64,000 nt of DNA from Hyphomonadaceae bacterium (GTDB taxonomy: Bacteria > Pseudomonadota > Alphaproteobacteria > Rhizobiales > Hyphomicrobiaceae): positions 1 to 64,000 of the forward strand of contig JAIEQJ010000026.1 of assembly GCA_019747815.1 (NCBI GenBank), read 5' to 3'. Shown here piece after piece: positions 33,501 through 42,050 of the stretch. The notes under the pieces are model-generated. The model made no database searches. It was not told the origin of the DNA and saw only the letters and a program-made list of their open reading frames with translations. Position 1 is the stretch's first letter, and every line of letters starts with the position of its first letter. The position numbers and the translations under genes were made by a program.

Positions 33501-33976
33501 CCAACGTGATGCTCGGCTACTATCGGCCGGAGAACCCCGGCGTGCTCGAGCCCCCGCCCGATGGCTGGCATGATACCGGCGACATCGTGAGCATCGACGA
33601 TCAGGGCTTCATCAAGATCCAGGGTCGCGTGAAGCGCTTTGCCAAGATTGCCGGCGAGATGATCTCGCTGGCGGCGGTCGAGGCTCTGGTGGCGGAGGCC
33701 GTGCCGGGCCAGGACCTGACGGTGGTGGCGGTGCCGGACGCGCGCAAGGGCGAGCACACCGTGCTGCTGATCACGGACGCCTCGGTGACGCGCGAGATGC
33801 TCTCGCGCCATGCCAGAGCCAAGGGTGCGCCCGAGCTGATGGTGCCGACCGAGATCATGCTGGTGAAGAGGCTGCCGCTGCTGGGCAGCGGCAAGGTCGA
33901 TCACGTGGCGGCAACGGCGCTGGCGCGGGATCGGACGGCAGACGCGAAGGATGCCAAGACCACCGCTGCCGCTTGA
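30539..33976 (+). CDS. Fusion of LplT-like MFS carrier, PlsC acyltransferase and acyl-ACP synthetase (Aas type)
   Basis: A 1145-aa three-domain protein for lysophospholipid salvage. Residues 1-430 are an MFS carrier like LplT (CSALNDNFLKNALVML; DRFDKAHVASRIKLAEIP). Residues 440-620 are a PlsC-type acyltransferase with the H-x4-D motif (His463, PNHVSLLDGP) and FPEGRITVTGG. Residues 630-1130 are an AMP-forming acyl-ACP ligase: SGAEGVPKAVVLSHRN (P-loop), GYGVTETSPVLAMN, GWHDTGDIVSIDDQGFIKIQ and the catalytic Lys in LGSGKVDHVA. In E. coli these are two genes, lplT and aas. A T9 tract at 31850-31858 marks the joint of the first two domains. The start has a modest ribosome site. Confidence 0.92.
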   Translation: MFKALMTSRRFAPLFWCQFCSALNDNFLKNALVMLILFGLGGAGAVAGGYGPVLVTLAGIVFIAPFFILSALGGEIADRFDKAHVASRIKLAEIPIAALAAVGFYLHSVPILFVTLALFGMVAALFGPVKYGILPEKLQTAELPAGNALVEGATFLAILIGTIAGGIAVAEAKSPEIVVAVILALAVVSWMFARSIPAAGPAAPELAITRNPWTSTVALLRELKGDGRLWGGAHIVSWFWLVGSVALSLLPALVKDHIGGTEGVVTLGLTTFVIGIATGSVLAARASHGKPNLALVPLGAVLMGLFALMLGGLAAIMAPGPLPLRPLGVLGAGTGLGVIAALMGLAIAGGLFIVPAFAAVQAWSPPERRARVIAAVNVMNAAYMVAGGAIVAGLQAAGVGVGAIFAALGVLSIAAVGYVVRAWGSDVMRGLGRTILGFFFHLDVRGLETLDAADGRVVIAPNHVSLLDGPLLHTILPKEASFAVNSQIAAAWWVKPFLKAIHAYLLEPTRPLAARTVVNAVKAGEAVVIFPEGRITVTGGLMKVYDGAAMIADKADAAIVPVRIDGPERSPFSYLKPTQIRKALFPKFTVTFLPPRRLALDPQLKGKRRRQAAGLALQDIMVETAVATAPIDRTLFQALSFARATRDTGRPAVTDPLGAELSYRKLILAAQVLGPKLASYAAPGKAVGVMLPNSVGVAVTFFALQTIGRVPAMINFTAGAPNITAACRAADVSVILTSRTFVERGRFQALIGHLEPSVRIVYLEDVRFGVGWWDKMRGLLAGTKARVPRQANDPGVILFTSGAEGVPKAVVLSHRNVLANCAQCLARIDASGQDLVFNALPVFHSFGLTGGLIMPLVGGVPVFLYPSPVHYRIVPELIYDTGATIMFGTNMFLAGYARAAHPYDLRSVRFVVAGAEAVKEDVRAAYMDKFGVRILEGYGVTETSPVLAMNTPIANRPGTVGRLSPLMQARLEPVAGVPEGGRLIVKGPNVMLGYYRPENPGVLEPPPDGWHDTGDIVSIDDQGFIKIQGRVKRFAKIAGEMISLAAVEALVAEAVPGQDLTVVAVPDARKGEHTVLLITDASVTREMLSRHARAKGAPELMVPTEIMLVKRLPLLGSGKVDHVAATALARDRTADAKDAKTTAAA
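31850..31858 (+). other. T9 homopolymer inside the fusion gene
   Basis: Nine consecutive T encode three Phe codons at the carrier/acyltransferase joint. A -1 shift here enters a frame that stops at TGA 31888-31890, giving a 450-residue carrier-only product. In a GC-rich coding region such a run is conspicuous and a possible slippage site. Confidence 0.6.
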
Positions 33977-34041
33977 TTGTCGCCCGGCACTTGGGCACAT
34001 TCGCCTAAAGACCAGTGCGACAGGAAGGGCGCACTGGCGAG

Positions 34042-34074
34042 ATCTGCCCGCAAATCAAATGTTTGCCGGCAGAT
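34042..34074. promoter_or_regulatory. Inverted repeat upstream of the RND efflux genes, operator candidate
   Basis: ATCTGCCCGCAAAT (34042-34055) and GTTTGCCGGCAGAT (34061-34074) are reverse complements at 12 of 14 positions, spaced by 5 bp. Centre is about 125 bp before the adaptor ATG. Such a site fits a dimeric TetR-type repressor; no regulator gene is adjacent. Confidence 0.55.
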
Positions 34075-34182
34075 GCGGCACATCACAAAACCGCGAGCGC
34101 GCCTGCTCGTACCGTCCACCCGGCCCCATATTGCTGCAGTGCACACAGCAGCGCCTCGTAGGGCTCTTCTCACAGGGGTTTC

Positions 34183-35385
34183 ATGTCGTCTGTCCATACC
34201 CTCGGCCGCATCGCGGCCGTTTTGCTCCTGCCTGGTCTAGGTCTTGCCCTCGCCGCCTGCGAGCGCAGCGAATCCCAAGCCAAAACCCCGCCGCCGCCGC
34301 AGGTGACGGTGGCACGGCCGGTCACCAAGACGATCACCGACCAGGACGAGTACGTCGGTCGGTTCGTCGCGGTGGATGCGGTCGAGGTCCGTGCGCGCGT
34401 GTCAGGCTATCTGGAGAAGGTGCACTTCCAGGATGGCCAACTGGTGAAGAAGGGCGACCTGCTGTTCACCATCGACCGCCGGCCGTTCCAGAATGCGCTC
34501 GATCAGGCCCGGGCCAGCCTCACCCAGGCCAAGGCCAATCTGGCGTTCGCCGAATCCGATCTGGCGCGCGCCGAGGGCCTGGTTGGCGGCAACGTGATCA
34601 GCCGCCAGACCTTCGAGCAGCGCACGCAGGCCATGCGTGTCGCCGAAGCCAACGTCGTGGCGCAGGAGGCGGCGGTGCGGCAGGCGGCGCTCGATCTGGA
34701 ATTCACCGAGCTGCGTGCCACCGCGTCGGGGCGCATCGGCGACCGTCGCGTGTCGCCGGGCAACCTCGTGATGGGCGGGACCGCAGGAACCACGACCTTG
34801 CTGGCGACCATCCAGTCGATCGATCCCATCCGCTTCGAGTTCACGATGGATGAGACGTCGTATCTGCGCTACCTGCGCACCGCCAAGGGCGGGCCGGATC
34901 CGGCCAGCCGCGATGCCAACGTGCCCGTGCAGCTCAGGCTGCTCGACGAACGGGCGTTCGCGCACCAGGGCAGGATGGATTTCGTCGACAATGCCATCGA
35001 CCGCTCGTCCGGCACGATTCGTGGACGCGCCGAGTTCGCCAACGCGGACGGCACATTCACCCCGGGCATGTTCGGCCGCATCCAGGTCGCGTCCGGGCCA
35101 CCCGGCGAGGCGCTGCTCGTCCCCGATGTCGCGATCGGCACCGAGCAGGTGCGCAAGTTCGTGCTCGTGGTGGACGATCAGAACATCGCCCGCGCCAAGT
35201 ACGTCACGCTGGGGTCCGTGATCGAAGGCCTGCGGGTCGTGGCCTCCGGGCTCGATGCGAACGACCGTGTGGTGGTGAACGGCCTGATGCGCGTGCGTCC
35301 CGGCGCGAAGGTGACGCCGCTGCTGTCGACGGCGGCTGCTTCACCGAAGGGCGCGCAGGCGCCATCCAACGACCTGGCCAACTGA
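34183..35385 (+). CDS. RND efflux periplasmic adaptor (MexE/AcrA-type)
   Basis: A 400-aa membrane fusion protein that bridges the inner-membrane RND pump and an outer-membrane channel. The signal peptide ends in a lipobox (LALAAC, Cys near 26), so it is a lipoprotein. The barrel-sandwich lipoyl half-motif VSGYLEKVHFQDGQLVKKGDLLF, split around a coiled-coil hairpin (residues 105-170), is followed by GRIGDRRVSPGNLV; a beta-barrel and membrane-proximal domain complete it. It precedes the pump gene by 16 bp, so they form one operon. No outer-membrane factor gene is in the window. Confidence 0.92.
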   Translation: MSSVHTLGRIAAVLLLPGLGLALAACERSESQAKTPPPPQVTVARPVTKTITDQDEYVGRFVAVDAVEVRARVSGYLEKVHFQDGQLVKKGDLLFTIDRRPFQNALDQARASLTQAKANLAFAESDLARAEGLVGGNVISRQTFEQRTQAMRVAEANVVAQEAAVRQAALDLEFTELRATASGRIGDRRVSPGNLVMGGTAGTTTLLATIQSIDPIRFEFTMDETSYLRYLRTAKGGPDPASRDANVPVQLRLLDERAFAHQGRMDFVDNAIDRSSGTIRGRAEFANADGTFTPGMFGRIQVASGPPGEALLVPDVAIGTEQVRKFVLVVDDQNIARAKYVTLGSVIEGLRVVASGLDANDRVVVNGLMRVRPGAKVTPLLSTAAASPKGAQAPSNDLAN

Positions 35386-35401
35386 ACCGGCAGGCAGCCA
35401 C

Positions 35402-38400
35402 ATGCGCATCTCGCACGTTTTCATCGACCGGCCGATCTTTGCGGCCGTCGTCTCCATCGTGTTCATCGTCCTGGGCGCCGTCGCCTTCGGGCGCCTGCCG
35501 GTCGCGCAGTACCCCGAGATCGCGCCGCCCGTGATCAACGTCACCGGCCAGTATCCCGGCGCCAGCGCCGAGGTGGTCGCCGCCACGGTGGTTGCGCCGA
35601 TCGAGCAGCAGATCAACGGCGTCGAGAGGATGCTCTACATCTCCTCGAACTCGACGGGAGACGGCCGCTTCTCGATTTCCGTCACGTTCGATCTCGGCAC
35701 CAATCTCGATATCGCGCAGGTGCAGGTGCAGAACCGGGTCGCCATCGCGCAGCCGCGCCTGCCCGCCGACGTGCGCAACATCGGCGTCACGGTCGCGAAG
35801 GCCTCGCCCGACCTGATGATGGTCGTGCACCTCTATTCGCCGGACAAGTCGCGCGACACGCTGTTCATCTCCAACTACGCCAACGTGCAGGTGACGGACG
35901 TGCTGAGCCGCATCGAGGGGGTCGGCTCGATCACCGTGTTCGGCAGCCGTGACTACTCCATGCGAGTCTGGCTCGACCCCGATCGCCTGCAATCGCTGGG
36001 GCTGACGGCCGGCGATGTCATCGCCGCGCTGCAGGCGCAGAACGTGCAGGTGGCCTCCGGCGTGCTCAATCAGCCGCCCGTGGCGCAGCCCGGCGCATTC
36101 CAGATCGCCGTGCAGACGCTGGGGCGTCTCGCCGATCCCGGCGAGTTCGGCAACATCGTCGTCAAGCAGACCGAAAGCGCCGTGGTGCGCATCAAGGATG
36201 TGGCCAAGGTCGATCTGGCCGCGCTCGACTACACCACCAACTCCTATCTCGATCGCGACCCCGCCATCGGCATCGGCATCTTCCAACGGCCGGGCTCGAA
36301 CGCCCTGGCGGCGGCGAAGTCGGTGCAGGCCACCATGGACCAGCTCGCCAAGAGCTTTCCGGCGGGTCTCAAGTACACCGTCATCTACAATCCTACCCAG
36401 TTCATCCAGCAGTCGGTGAATGCCGTCACCCGGACCATCGGCGAGGCCGTGATCCTCGTTGTGCTGGTGGTGATCCTGTTCCTGCAGACCTGGCGCGCGG
36501 CCGTCATTCCCCTGGTCGCCATCCCCGTATCCCTGATCGGCACCTTTTTCGTGATGGCGATGTTCGGCTTCACGCTGAACAACCTGTCCCTGTTCGGCCT
36601 CGTGCTGGCGATCGGCATCGTCGTCGACGATGCCATCGTGGTGGTCGAGAACGTTGAGCGCAATATCGCCGCCGGCCTGTCGCCGCGTGACGCCGCCAGG
36701 AAGAGCATGGACGAGGTCGGCCTGGCGCTGATTGCCATTGCGCTCGTGCTCACTGCCGTGTTCGTGCCCTCGGCCTTCATCACCGGCATCTCGGGCCAGT
36801 TCTATCGCCAGTTCGCGCTGACGATCGCCGGCGCCACCATCATCTCCCTCATCGTCTCGCTGACCCTGTCGCCGGCGATGTGTGCGCTGCTGCTGAAGCC
36901 GCATGCCGGCAACCATCGGCCGGCGAGCAAATGGGTGCAGCCGCTGCATGCCGGCTTTCGCATCTTCAACACCGGCTTCGACAAGCTGGCGGCGGGCTAT
37001 GGCTGGCTGGCCGGACGCACGGTGCGGGTGGCGTTCATCATGCTGCTGGCCTATGCGGCCGTGCTGGTTTTCGGCCTGAACGAGTTTCGCCGGACGCCGG
37101 TGGGGTTCATACCCCAGCAGGACGCGGGCTATCTCATCGGCGTGACGCAGCTTCCCGCCGGCGCCGCGCTCGCGCGTACCGACGAGGTCAATCGGCGCGT
37201 CGTCGACATCGCCCTGCAGACCCCCGGCGTCGCGCATGCCGTGAACATTGTCGGGTTCTCCGGCGCCACGTTCACGAATGCGCCGAACGCAGGCGCGGTG
37301 TTCATCGTGCTCGAGCCGTTCGAGCAGCGCGCGGGCGATCCCACTAAATCGGCCGCAGCCATCCAGGGCGCCTTGTTCCAGCGGCTTTCCGGCATCCAGG
37401 AAGCGCTGGTGCTGGTGGTGCAACCGCCGCCGGTTCCCGGCATCGGCAATGCGGGCGGCGTGCGCATGATGATCCAGGACCGGGCCGGACGCGGGGCGCG
37501 CGAGCTTCAGGGCGCCACCTACGCCATGATGGGCGCCGCTGCCAAGACGCCCGGCTTGACGCAGGTGTTCTCCCTGTTCGAGACCTCGACGCCGCAGCTC
37601 TACCTCGACATCGACCGCACCAAGGCGCAGATGCTGGGCGTCAACGTGTCCGACGTGTTCGGCGCGCTGCAAACCTATCTGGGCTCCACCTACGTCAACG
37701 ACTTCAACCTGCTGGGCCGCACCTTCCGCGTCACCGCGCAGGCGGACGCGGCCTATCGGCTCGACAGCAAGGACGTGCTCAAGATCCGCGTGCGCAACAG
37801 CCGCGGCGATACGGTGCCGCTCGGCTCCTTCACCACCGTGCGCGATACGTCAGGCCCCTATCGCGTGCCGCGCCACAACCTCTATCCGGCGGCCGAGCTC
37901 GACGCCACGGCGGCGCCCGGCACGTCGCAGGGCCAGGTGATCGAGGCGATGGAGAAGCTCGCCGCCGAGACCCTGCCCGAGGGCCTCGGCTACGAATGGA
38001 CCACGCTGGCCTACCAGCAGATCAAGGCCGGCAGCACGGCGATCTTCGCCTTCATGCTGGCGGTGGTGTTCGTGTTCCTCGTGCTCGCCGCCCAGTACGA
38101 GAGCCTGACCCTGCCGCTGGCGGTGATCCTGATCGTGCCCATGTGTCTCATCGCGGCCATCACCGGCGTCATCCTGCGCGGGCAGGACAACAACATCCTG
38201 ACCCAGGTCGGCTTCATCGTGCTGATCGGCCTGGCGGCGAAGAACGCGATCCTGATCGTGGAGTTCGCCAGGCAGCTCGAGGACCAGGGTCGCGATCGCT
38301 GGACGGCGGCGGCAGAGGCGGCGCGGCTCAGGCTGCGCCCCATCGTCATGACGTCGCTGGCCTTCATTCTGGGCGTGGTGCCCTTGGTGTGGGCGGTGGG

Positions 38401-38575
38401 CGCGGGTGCCGAGCTGCGCCAGGCGCTGGGCACGGCGGTGTTTGCGGGCATGATCGGCGTCACCGTGTTCGGCCTGATCTTCACGCCGGCGTTCTACGTG
38501 CTCTGCCGCTGGCTGGCGGGGCTCAAGCTCCCCGGCAAGCGGGTGCCGACCGAGCGGCCCCTGCCGGCGGAATGA
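35402..38575 (+). CDS. RND efflux pump, HAE1 (AcrB/MexF) family
   Basis: A 1057-aa inner-membrane drug/proton antiporter. Twelve membrane segments and two large periplasmic loops are visible. The proton-relay aspartates of TM4 are in LVLAIGIVVDDAIVVVENVE, and the conserved lysine and following segment of TM10 occur in VGFIVLIGLAAKNAILIVEFAR. The N-terminus SHVFIDRPIFAAVVSIVFIVLG and docking-domain segments (QLYLDIDRTKAQMLGVNVSDV) are typical. It pairs with the adaptor upstream. Export of hydrophobic or amphiphilic compounds is expected; specificity unknown. Confidence 0.94.
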   Translation: MRISHVFIDRPIFAAVVSIVFIVLGAVAFGRLPVAQYPEIAPPVINVTGQYPGASAEVVAATVVAPIEQQINGVERMLYISSNSTGDGRFSISVTFDLGTNLDIAQVQVQNRVAIAQPRLPADVRNIGVTVAKASPDLMMVVHLYSPDKSRDTLFISNYANVQVTDVLSRIEGVGSITVFGSRDYSMRVWLDPDRLQSLGLTAGDVIAALQAQNVQVASGVLNQPPVAQPGAFQIAVQTLGRLADPGEFGNIVVKQTESAVVRIKDVAKVDLAALDYTTNSYLDRDPAIGIGIFQRPGSNALAAAKSVQATMDQLAKSFPAGLKYTVIYNPTQFIQQSVNAVTRTIGEAVILVVLVVILFLQTWRAAVIPLVAIPVSLIGTFFVMAMFGFTLNNLSLFGLVLAIGIVVDDAIVVVENVERNIAAGLSPRDAARKSMDEVGLALIAIALVLTAVFVPSAFITGISGQFYRQFALTIAGATIISLIVSLTLSPAMCALLLKPHAGNHRPASKWVQPLHAGFRIFNTGFDKLAAGYGWLAGRTVRVAFIMLLAYAAVLVFGLNEFRRTPVGFIPQQDAGYLIGVTQLPAGAALARTDEVNRRVVDIALQTPGVAHAVNIVGFSGATFTNAPNAGAVFIVLEPFEQRAGDPTKSAAAIQGALFQRLSGIQEALVLVVQPPPVPGIGNAGGVRMMIQDRAGRGARELQGATYAMMGAAAKTPGLTQVFSLFETSTPQLYLDIDRTKAQMLGVNVSDVFGALQTYLGSTYVNDFNLLGRTFRVTAQADAAYRLDSKDVLKIRVRNSRGDTVPLGSFTTVRDTSGPYRVPRHNLYPAAELDATAAPGTSQGQVIEAMEKLAAETLPEGLGYEWTTLAYQQIKAGSTAIFAFMLAVVFVFLVLAAQYESLTLPLAVILIVPMCLIAAITGVILRGQDNNILTQVGFIVLIGLAAKNAILIVEFARQLEDQGRDRWTAAAEAARLRLRPIVMTSLAFILGVVPLVWAVGAGAELRQALGTAVFAGMIGVTVFGLIFTPAFYVLCRWLAGLKLPGKRVPTERPLPAE

Positions 38576-38615
38576 ACCGGAGGGTGCGAGCGGATGGAGC
38601 CAAGCGAAAGAGCGC

Positions 38616-38819
38616 CTATCCCCGCTTCGCCAGCGAGGCGCGTGCCGTCGCAATGGCGTCCTGCAGCACCCGGGCATCGCCGATGTGGTTGGCCAGCAGC
38701 AGCACCAGCCGCGCGTTGAGTGCCGTGCTGTCATCCTGCGACAGGCCGGCGTGCGCCTCGAGGATCGCCGCGTACAGCGCGTCGGCATCGCTGACGGTGG
38801 CATCGCGCTTCAAGCCCAT
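38616..38819 (-). CDS. DUF2783 small protein
   Basis: A 67-aa helical protein matching DUF2783: DALYAAILEAHAGLSQDDST followed by LNARLVLLLANHIGDARVLQDAI. Its function is unknown, but the family usually follows flavoprotein aromatic hydroxylases, as here; the ATG overlaps the hydroxylase stop by 10 bp, so they are translationally coupled. It may be a small helper subunit of the hydroxylase. A longer upstream reading (to 38963) is a shadow of the hydroxylase gene. Confidence 0.85.
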   Translation of the reverse strand: MGLKRDATVSDADALYAAILEAHAGLSQDDSTALNARLVLLLANHIGDARVLQDAIATARASLAKRG

Positions 38820-40447
38820 GGTGGGATCCTCGCATGCGCCGTGGCACGGGCCAGGCAATGCTGCACCGCTGCGGCGGAGAAGGTGCGCCAGCGCCCCGCC
38901 ACGTGCTGGTCGGGACGCAGCAGATAGAACGCCGGCTGGGCCTCGGCCCCGTATCTGGCGCACGCTGTTTCACGTGAAACAACAACCATTTGGTTAACAG
39001 GCAGGGGCTGCCGCCCCAGGGCGGCGCAGCCCTCCGCGACCAGCCGGGGAACCGCCCCGTCGCGGCTGAACCAGACCCCGGTGAAGCCGTCGCCCAGCCG
39101 ATCGAGGAGCCAGCCACCCGCCTCCAGCGGCGCATCGAGGGCTGCTGCGCCGGGGCAAACCGCCGGAGCCTCGCCCAGGGAAAAGTCGTCGGCGGTGTTG
39201 AGGATCGAGCCGGCGTAGCAGGTGGCCGTGGAAAGCCTCCCCGAATTGACGAGCCGGCGCGCGAACGGCTCGGTCTCGGCCAGCGCCAGGGCGCCATCGC
39301 GAAACACCCGGCTGATCATGCTCTTGGGCGCGATGAAGTCCGTCGACCGCGTGGTGTGCAGCAGATTTTCATCTGCCGCCTGCGCCCGCTCGGCGTGGTA
39401 GCTGTCGAGCAGGGCCGCGGGCGCCAGGCCGCGCAACACGAGGTCGAGCTTCCAGGCCAGGTTGTCGGCATCCTGCACGCCGCTGTTGCCCCCGCGCGCC
39501 CCGAACGGCGACATCTGGTGCGCGGCGTCGCCGGCAAACAGCACGCGGCCGTGGCGAAACTGCTGCAACCGTCGCGACTGGAAGCGATAGAGGCTGATCC
39601 ACTCGAAGCTGAACGCCACGTCCTCGCCCAGCATCGCACGCACGCGCTTGGCCACGTTCTCGGGTCTTGTCTCCTCGTCGCGGTCGGCCTGATCGCCCAC
39701 CTGGAAGTCGAGCCGCCACACATCATCGGCCTGCTTGTGCAGCAGTGCCGAGCGGCCGCGGTTGAAGGGCGGGTCGAACCAGAACCAGCGCTCCGCCGGC
39801 CGGTCCATCTTCATCTTGATGTCGCAGATCAGGAACTGGTCCTGGAACACGCGGCCCTCGAAGGCGAGGCCCAGCAGCCGGCGCATGGTGGAGCGCGCCC
39901 CGTCCGCGGCGATCACCCAGTCGGCGAGCACCCGATAGGCGCCGTCAGGCGTGGCGATGGTCAGGAGCACGCCGTCGCTGGCGATCTCGAGCCCCCGCAC
40001 CGCCTCCTGCCAGCGCACCTCGATGGCACCCGTCCTGGCCGCAGCCTCGATGCAGGCGTGCTCGAAATAGTACTGCTGCAGGTTGACGAAGGCCGGGCGG
40101 CGATGCTCCGCCTCGGGCAGCAGGTCGAAGGCGAACACCTGCTTCTCGTCGAAGAAGACCCGGCCGGTCTTCCACGTCACGCCCCTGTCCACCAGGGCCT
40201 GCCCCAGCCCCAGCCGGTCCATGATCTCGAGCGAGCGCTTGGCCCAGCAGATCGCGCGGCTGCCCTCGGACAGGTTGCTCTTGGCGTCGATGACGATGCT
40301 GCGATGGCCCTTGCGCGCCAGATCGAGCGCGGCGACGAGCCCCACCGGCCCGGCGCCGACGATGACGATCGGATGATGCGCCGGCTGGGCGCGATCCTGG
40401 TCCGGCGACCGGGTGTGGGCAAACGACAGATGCCGGATGTCGGTCAT
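38810..40447 (-). CDS. FAD-dependent aromatic hydroxylase, PHBH fold
   Basis: A 545-aa flavin monooxygenase. The FAD/NAD fold is shown by PIVIVGAGPVGLVAALDLAR (residues 26-45), the DG motif VIAADGARSTMRR, and the GD motif GRVLFAGDAAHQMSPFGARG. The C-terminal thioredoxin-like domain (from about 430, ending FYLLRPDQHVAGRW) places it in the MhpA/PheA-type branch. These enzymes hydroxylate phenolic rings using NAD(P)H. Its position within a homogentisate degradation cluster suggests a substrate such as a hydroxyphenylacetate, but that is inference. Coupled to DUF2783 and 15 bp after the next FAD gene. Confidence 0.88.
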   Translation of the reverse strand: MTDIRHLSFAHTRSPDQDRAQPAHHPIVIVGAGPVGLVAALDLARKGHRSIVIDAKSNLSEGSRAICWAKRSLEIMDRLGLGQALVDRGVTWKTGRVFFDEKQVFAFDLLPEAEHRRPAFVNLQQYYFEHACIEAAARTGAIEVRWQEAVRGLEIASDGVLLTIATPDGAYRVLADWVIAADGARSTMRRLLGLAFEGRVFQDQFLICDIKMKMDRPAERWFWFDPPFNRGRSALLHKQADDVWRLDFQVGDQADRDEETRPENVAKRVRAMLGEDVAFSFEWISLYRFQSRRLQQFRHGRVLFAGDAAHQMSPFGARGGNSGVQDADNLAWKLDLVLRGLAPAALLDSYHAERAQAADENLLHTTRSTDFIAPKSMISRVFRDGALALAETEPFARRLVNSGRLSTATCYAGSILNTADDFSLGEAPAVCPGAAALDAPLEAGGWLLDRLGDGFTGVWFSRDGAVPRLVAEGCAALGRQPLPVNQMVVVSRETACARYGAEAQPAFYLLRPDQHVAGRWRTFSAAAVQHCLARATAHARIPPWA

Positions 40448-40461
40448 GGCGAGCCGGTGCC

Positions 40462-42021
40462 CTATTCCGCGGCCGAGGCGGGGCGCAGCGCCTGCTCGAT
40501 CGCAGGAGACAAGTAGGCGCCCTGGCGCAGCAACGCCCGCTGGATCGCGGCTGCGTCGAGGTCTCGGGGCCGGCAGCCCTGCCCGGCGGCCAGGGCTGCG
40601 GCGACGCCGGCGGCCTGCCCCGTCAGCCAGCACTGCGGAATTTCGCGCAGGAAGGTGTGCGAGCTGGCATCGCACGCCACATGCCGGCCGGCACCGAGGA
40701 TGCCGTCGAGCTCCGCCGGGAGCAAGGCACCGTACGGCACCGAGATGTTGGCGAACTTCGGCGCCAGCGACGTCGACACGCCGATCTCGTCCTCCCAGAC
40801 CCGGCCGCTGTCCCACTGCTGGCGCGTGACCTTGCGCACGCCGCTGAGGCGGCGGCTGTGGCGCACGCCGATCTGCGGCGCGCCCAGCATCAGGAACGCA
40901 TCGGCAAAGCCGGGCGCGAGCGCCCGGTAGACCTCCAGATGACCGACGGCGAGATGACGCGAGCGCACCTCCACCGCCGTCAAATCCTCCACGTCCACGG
41001 CGCTGTAGCCGGCCAGGCGCGGGCCCATGAACAGGGCGACGTCATTGCGCCAGGACACGAACGGCTTCTCGAAGATTTTGAGCCGCTGCCGCCCCTGCAC
41101 CATGAACTCGGCGAAGCCCTTCGGGTCGTCGCGACGGAAGGCCAGCCAGCGCTCCATGTCCACCCCGCCCAGCAGGAAGGCCGTGTTGATGCAATGGTGG
41201 ATGTCGCCTGCGTCGATGTCGGACTCCAGCGACGCCTGCGTGCGCGCGATGAGATCGGCGTCGCCGGTGGTATCGATCACCACCTTGGCGAGGATAGCCT
41301 GCCGCCCCTCCTTGCTCTCGAAGACGGCGCCCTTGACGACAGTGCCGTCGAGAATCGGCGCGGCGGCCCAGGCATGCAGCAGCAGCCGCACCTTGGCCTC
41401 GCTCACCATCTGCAGGGACACCGTCTTGAGCGCCTCCGGATCGACGGTGGGCGACCACGTCACGATGCCGTGGAACGCGGCCGTGCGCTGCGCCCAGTAG
41501 GCGGCCGTGGCGGCATCCCTGGAGCCCCATTCGGATGGCCGGGGCCCCTGCACGGCATCCTTGGGAAGGCGGTCCATGATGTCGCCGGCAAAGCCGCGGA
41601 TGATCAGCCGGCCGGCCCAGTCCGACATGCGGTCGATCCAGATGACGAGGCCGCCTGTCGAAAGGCCGCCCAGGTGATTGTAGCGCTCCACCAGCAGCAC
41701 GTCGGCGCCGAGGCGCGCGGCAGAAACCGCCGCCGCCGTGCCGGCCGGGCCGCCGCCGACGACCAGCACGTCCGTTTCGGCGAAGACGGGGACCTCGCGC
41801 GCCGGCTCGCGATAGGTCTTGGCGGGCCGCTGGCGCCGCTGCGGGATGCCGCCGCCGCTAAAGGCCTCCAGGTCCTGCTCGGCGCCGATGCTGCTGCTTA
41901 GGTTGGCTCCGGCCTCAGGGCTGGTGCCGGCACTGGCGGAGTGCCGCGGGCCGTCCTGGAAGATTTCCGATTGATAGAGGATGCGCCCGCTGCTCTCGCT
42001 GCTTTTCTTGTCGTCTGCCAT
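40462..42021 (-). CDS. FAD-dependent oxidoreductase, FAD_oxidored (PF12831) type
   Basis: A 519-aa flavoprotein. An unusual hydrophilic N-terminal extension of about 80 residues (Ser/Gly/Arg-rich) precedes the dinucleotide fold TDVLVVGGGPAGTAAAVSAA. Family motifs follow: LVERYNHLGGLSTGGLV, VVIDTTGDADLIAR, and the C-terminal ILGAGRHVACDASSHTFLREIP with GQAAGVAAALA. No signal peptide, but the extension may be a long leader. It lies between the MBL gene (upstream) and the hydroxylase, in the same direction with short gaps, so it belongs to the aromatic unit. Substrate unknown. Confidence 0.82.
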   Translation of the reverse strand: MADDKKSSESSGRILYQSEIFQDGPRHSASAGTSPEAGANLSSSIGAEQDLEAFSGGGIPQRRQRPAKTYREPAREVPVFAETDVLVVGGGPAGTAAAVSAARLGADVLLVERYNHLGGLSTGGLVIWIDRMSDWAGRLIIRGFAGDIMDRLPKDAVQGPRPSEWGSRDAATAAYWAQRTAAFHGIVTWSPTVDPEALKTVSLQMVSEAKVRLLLHAWAAAPILDGTVVKGAVFESKEGRQAILAKVVIDTTGDADLIARTQASLESDIDAGDIHHCINTAFLLGGVDMERWLAFRRDDPKGFAEFMVQGRQRLKIFEKPFVSWRNDVALFMGPRLAGYSAVDVEDLTAVEVRSRHLAVGHLEVYRALAPGFADAFLMLGAPQIGVRHSRRLSGVRKVTRQQWDSGRVWEDEIGVSTSLAPKFANISVPYGALLPAELDGILGAGRHVACDASSHTFLREIPQCWLTGQAAGVAAALAAGQGCRPRDLDAAAIQRALLRQGAYLSPAIEQALRPASAAE

Positions 42022-42050
42022 GCTCGTTGCCTACCGCTTGATCGGCCCTT

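Noticed and set aside
30446-34000. 1184-codon open frame on the minus strand
   Set aside because: It lies opposite the acyltransferase fusion; its product is His/Arg/Gly-rich low complexity, as expected from reverse reading of GC-rich codons, while the plus strand has clear domains.
35204-37672. 822-codon minus-strand frame opposite the RND pump
   Set aside because: His/Arg/Asp-rich shadow of a well-defined pump gene.
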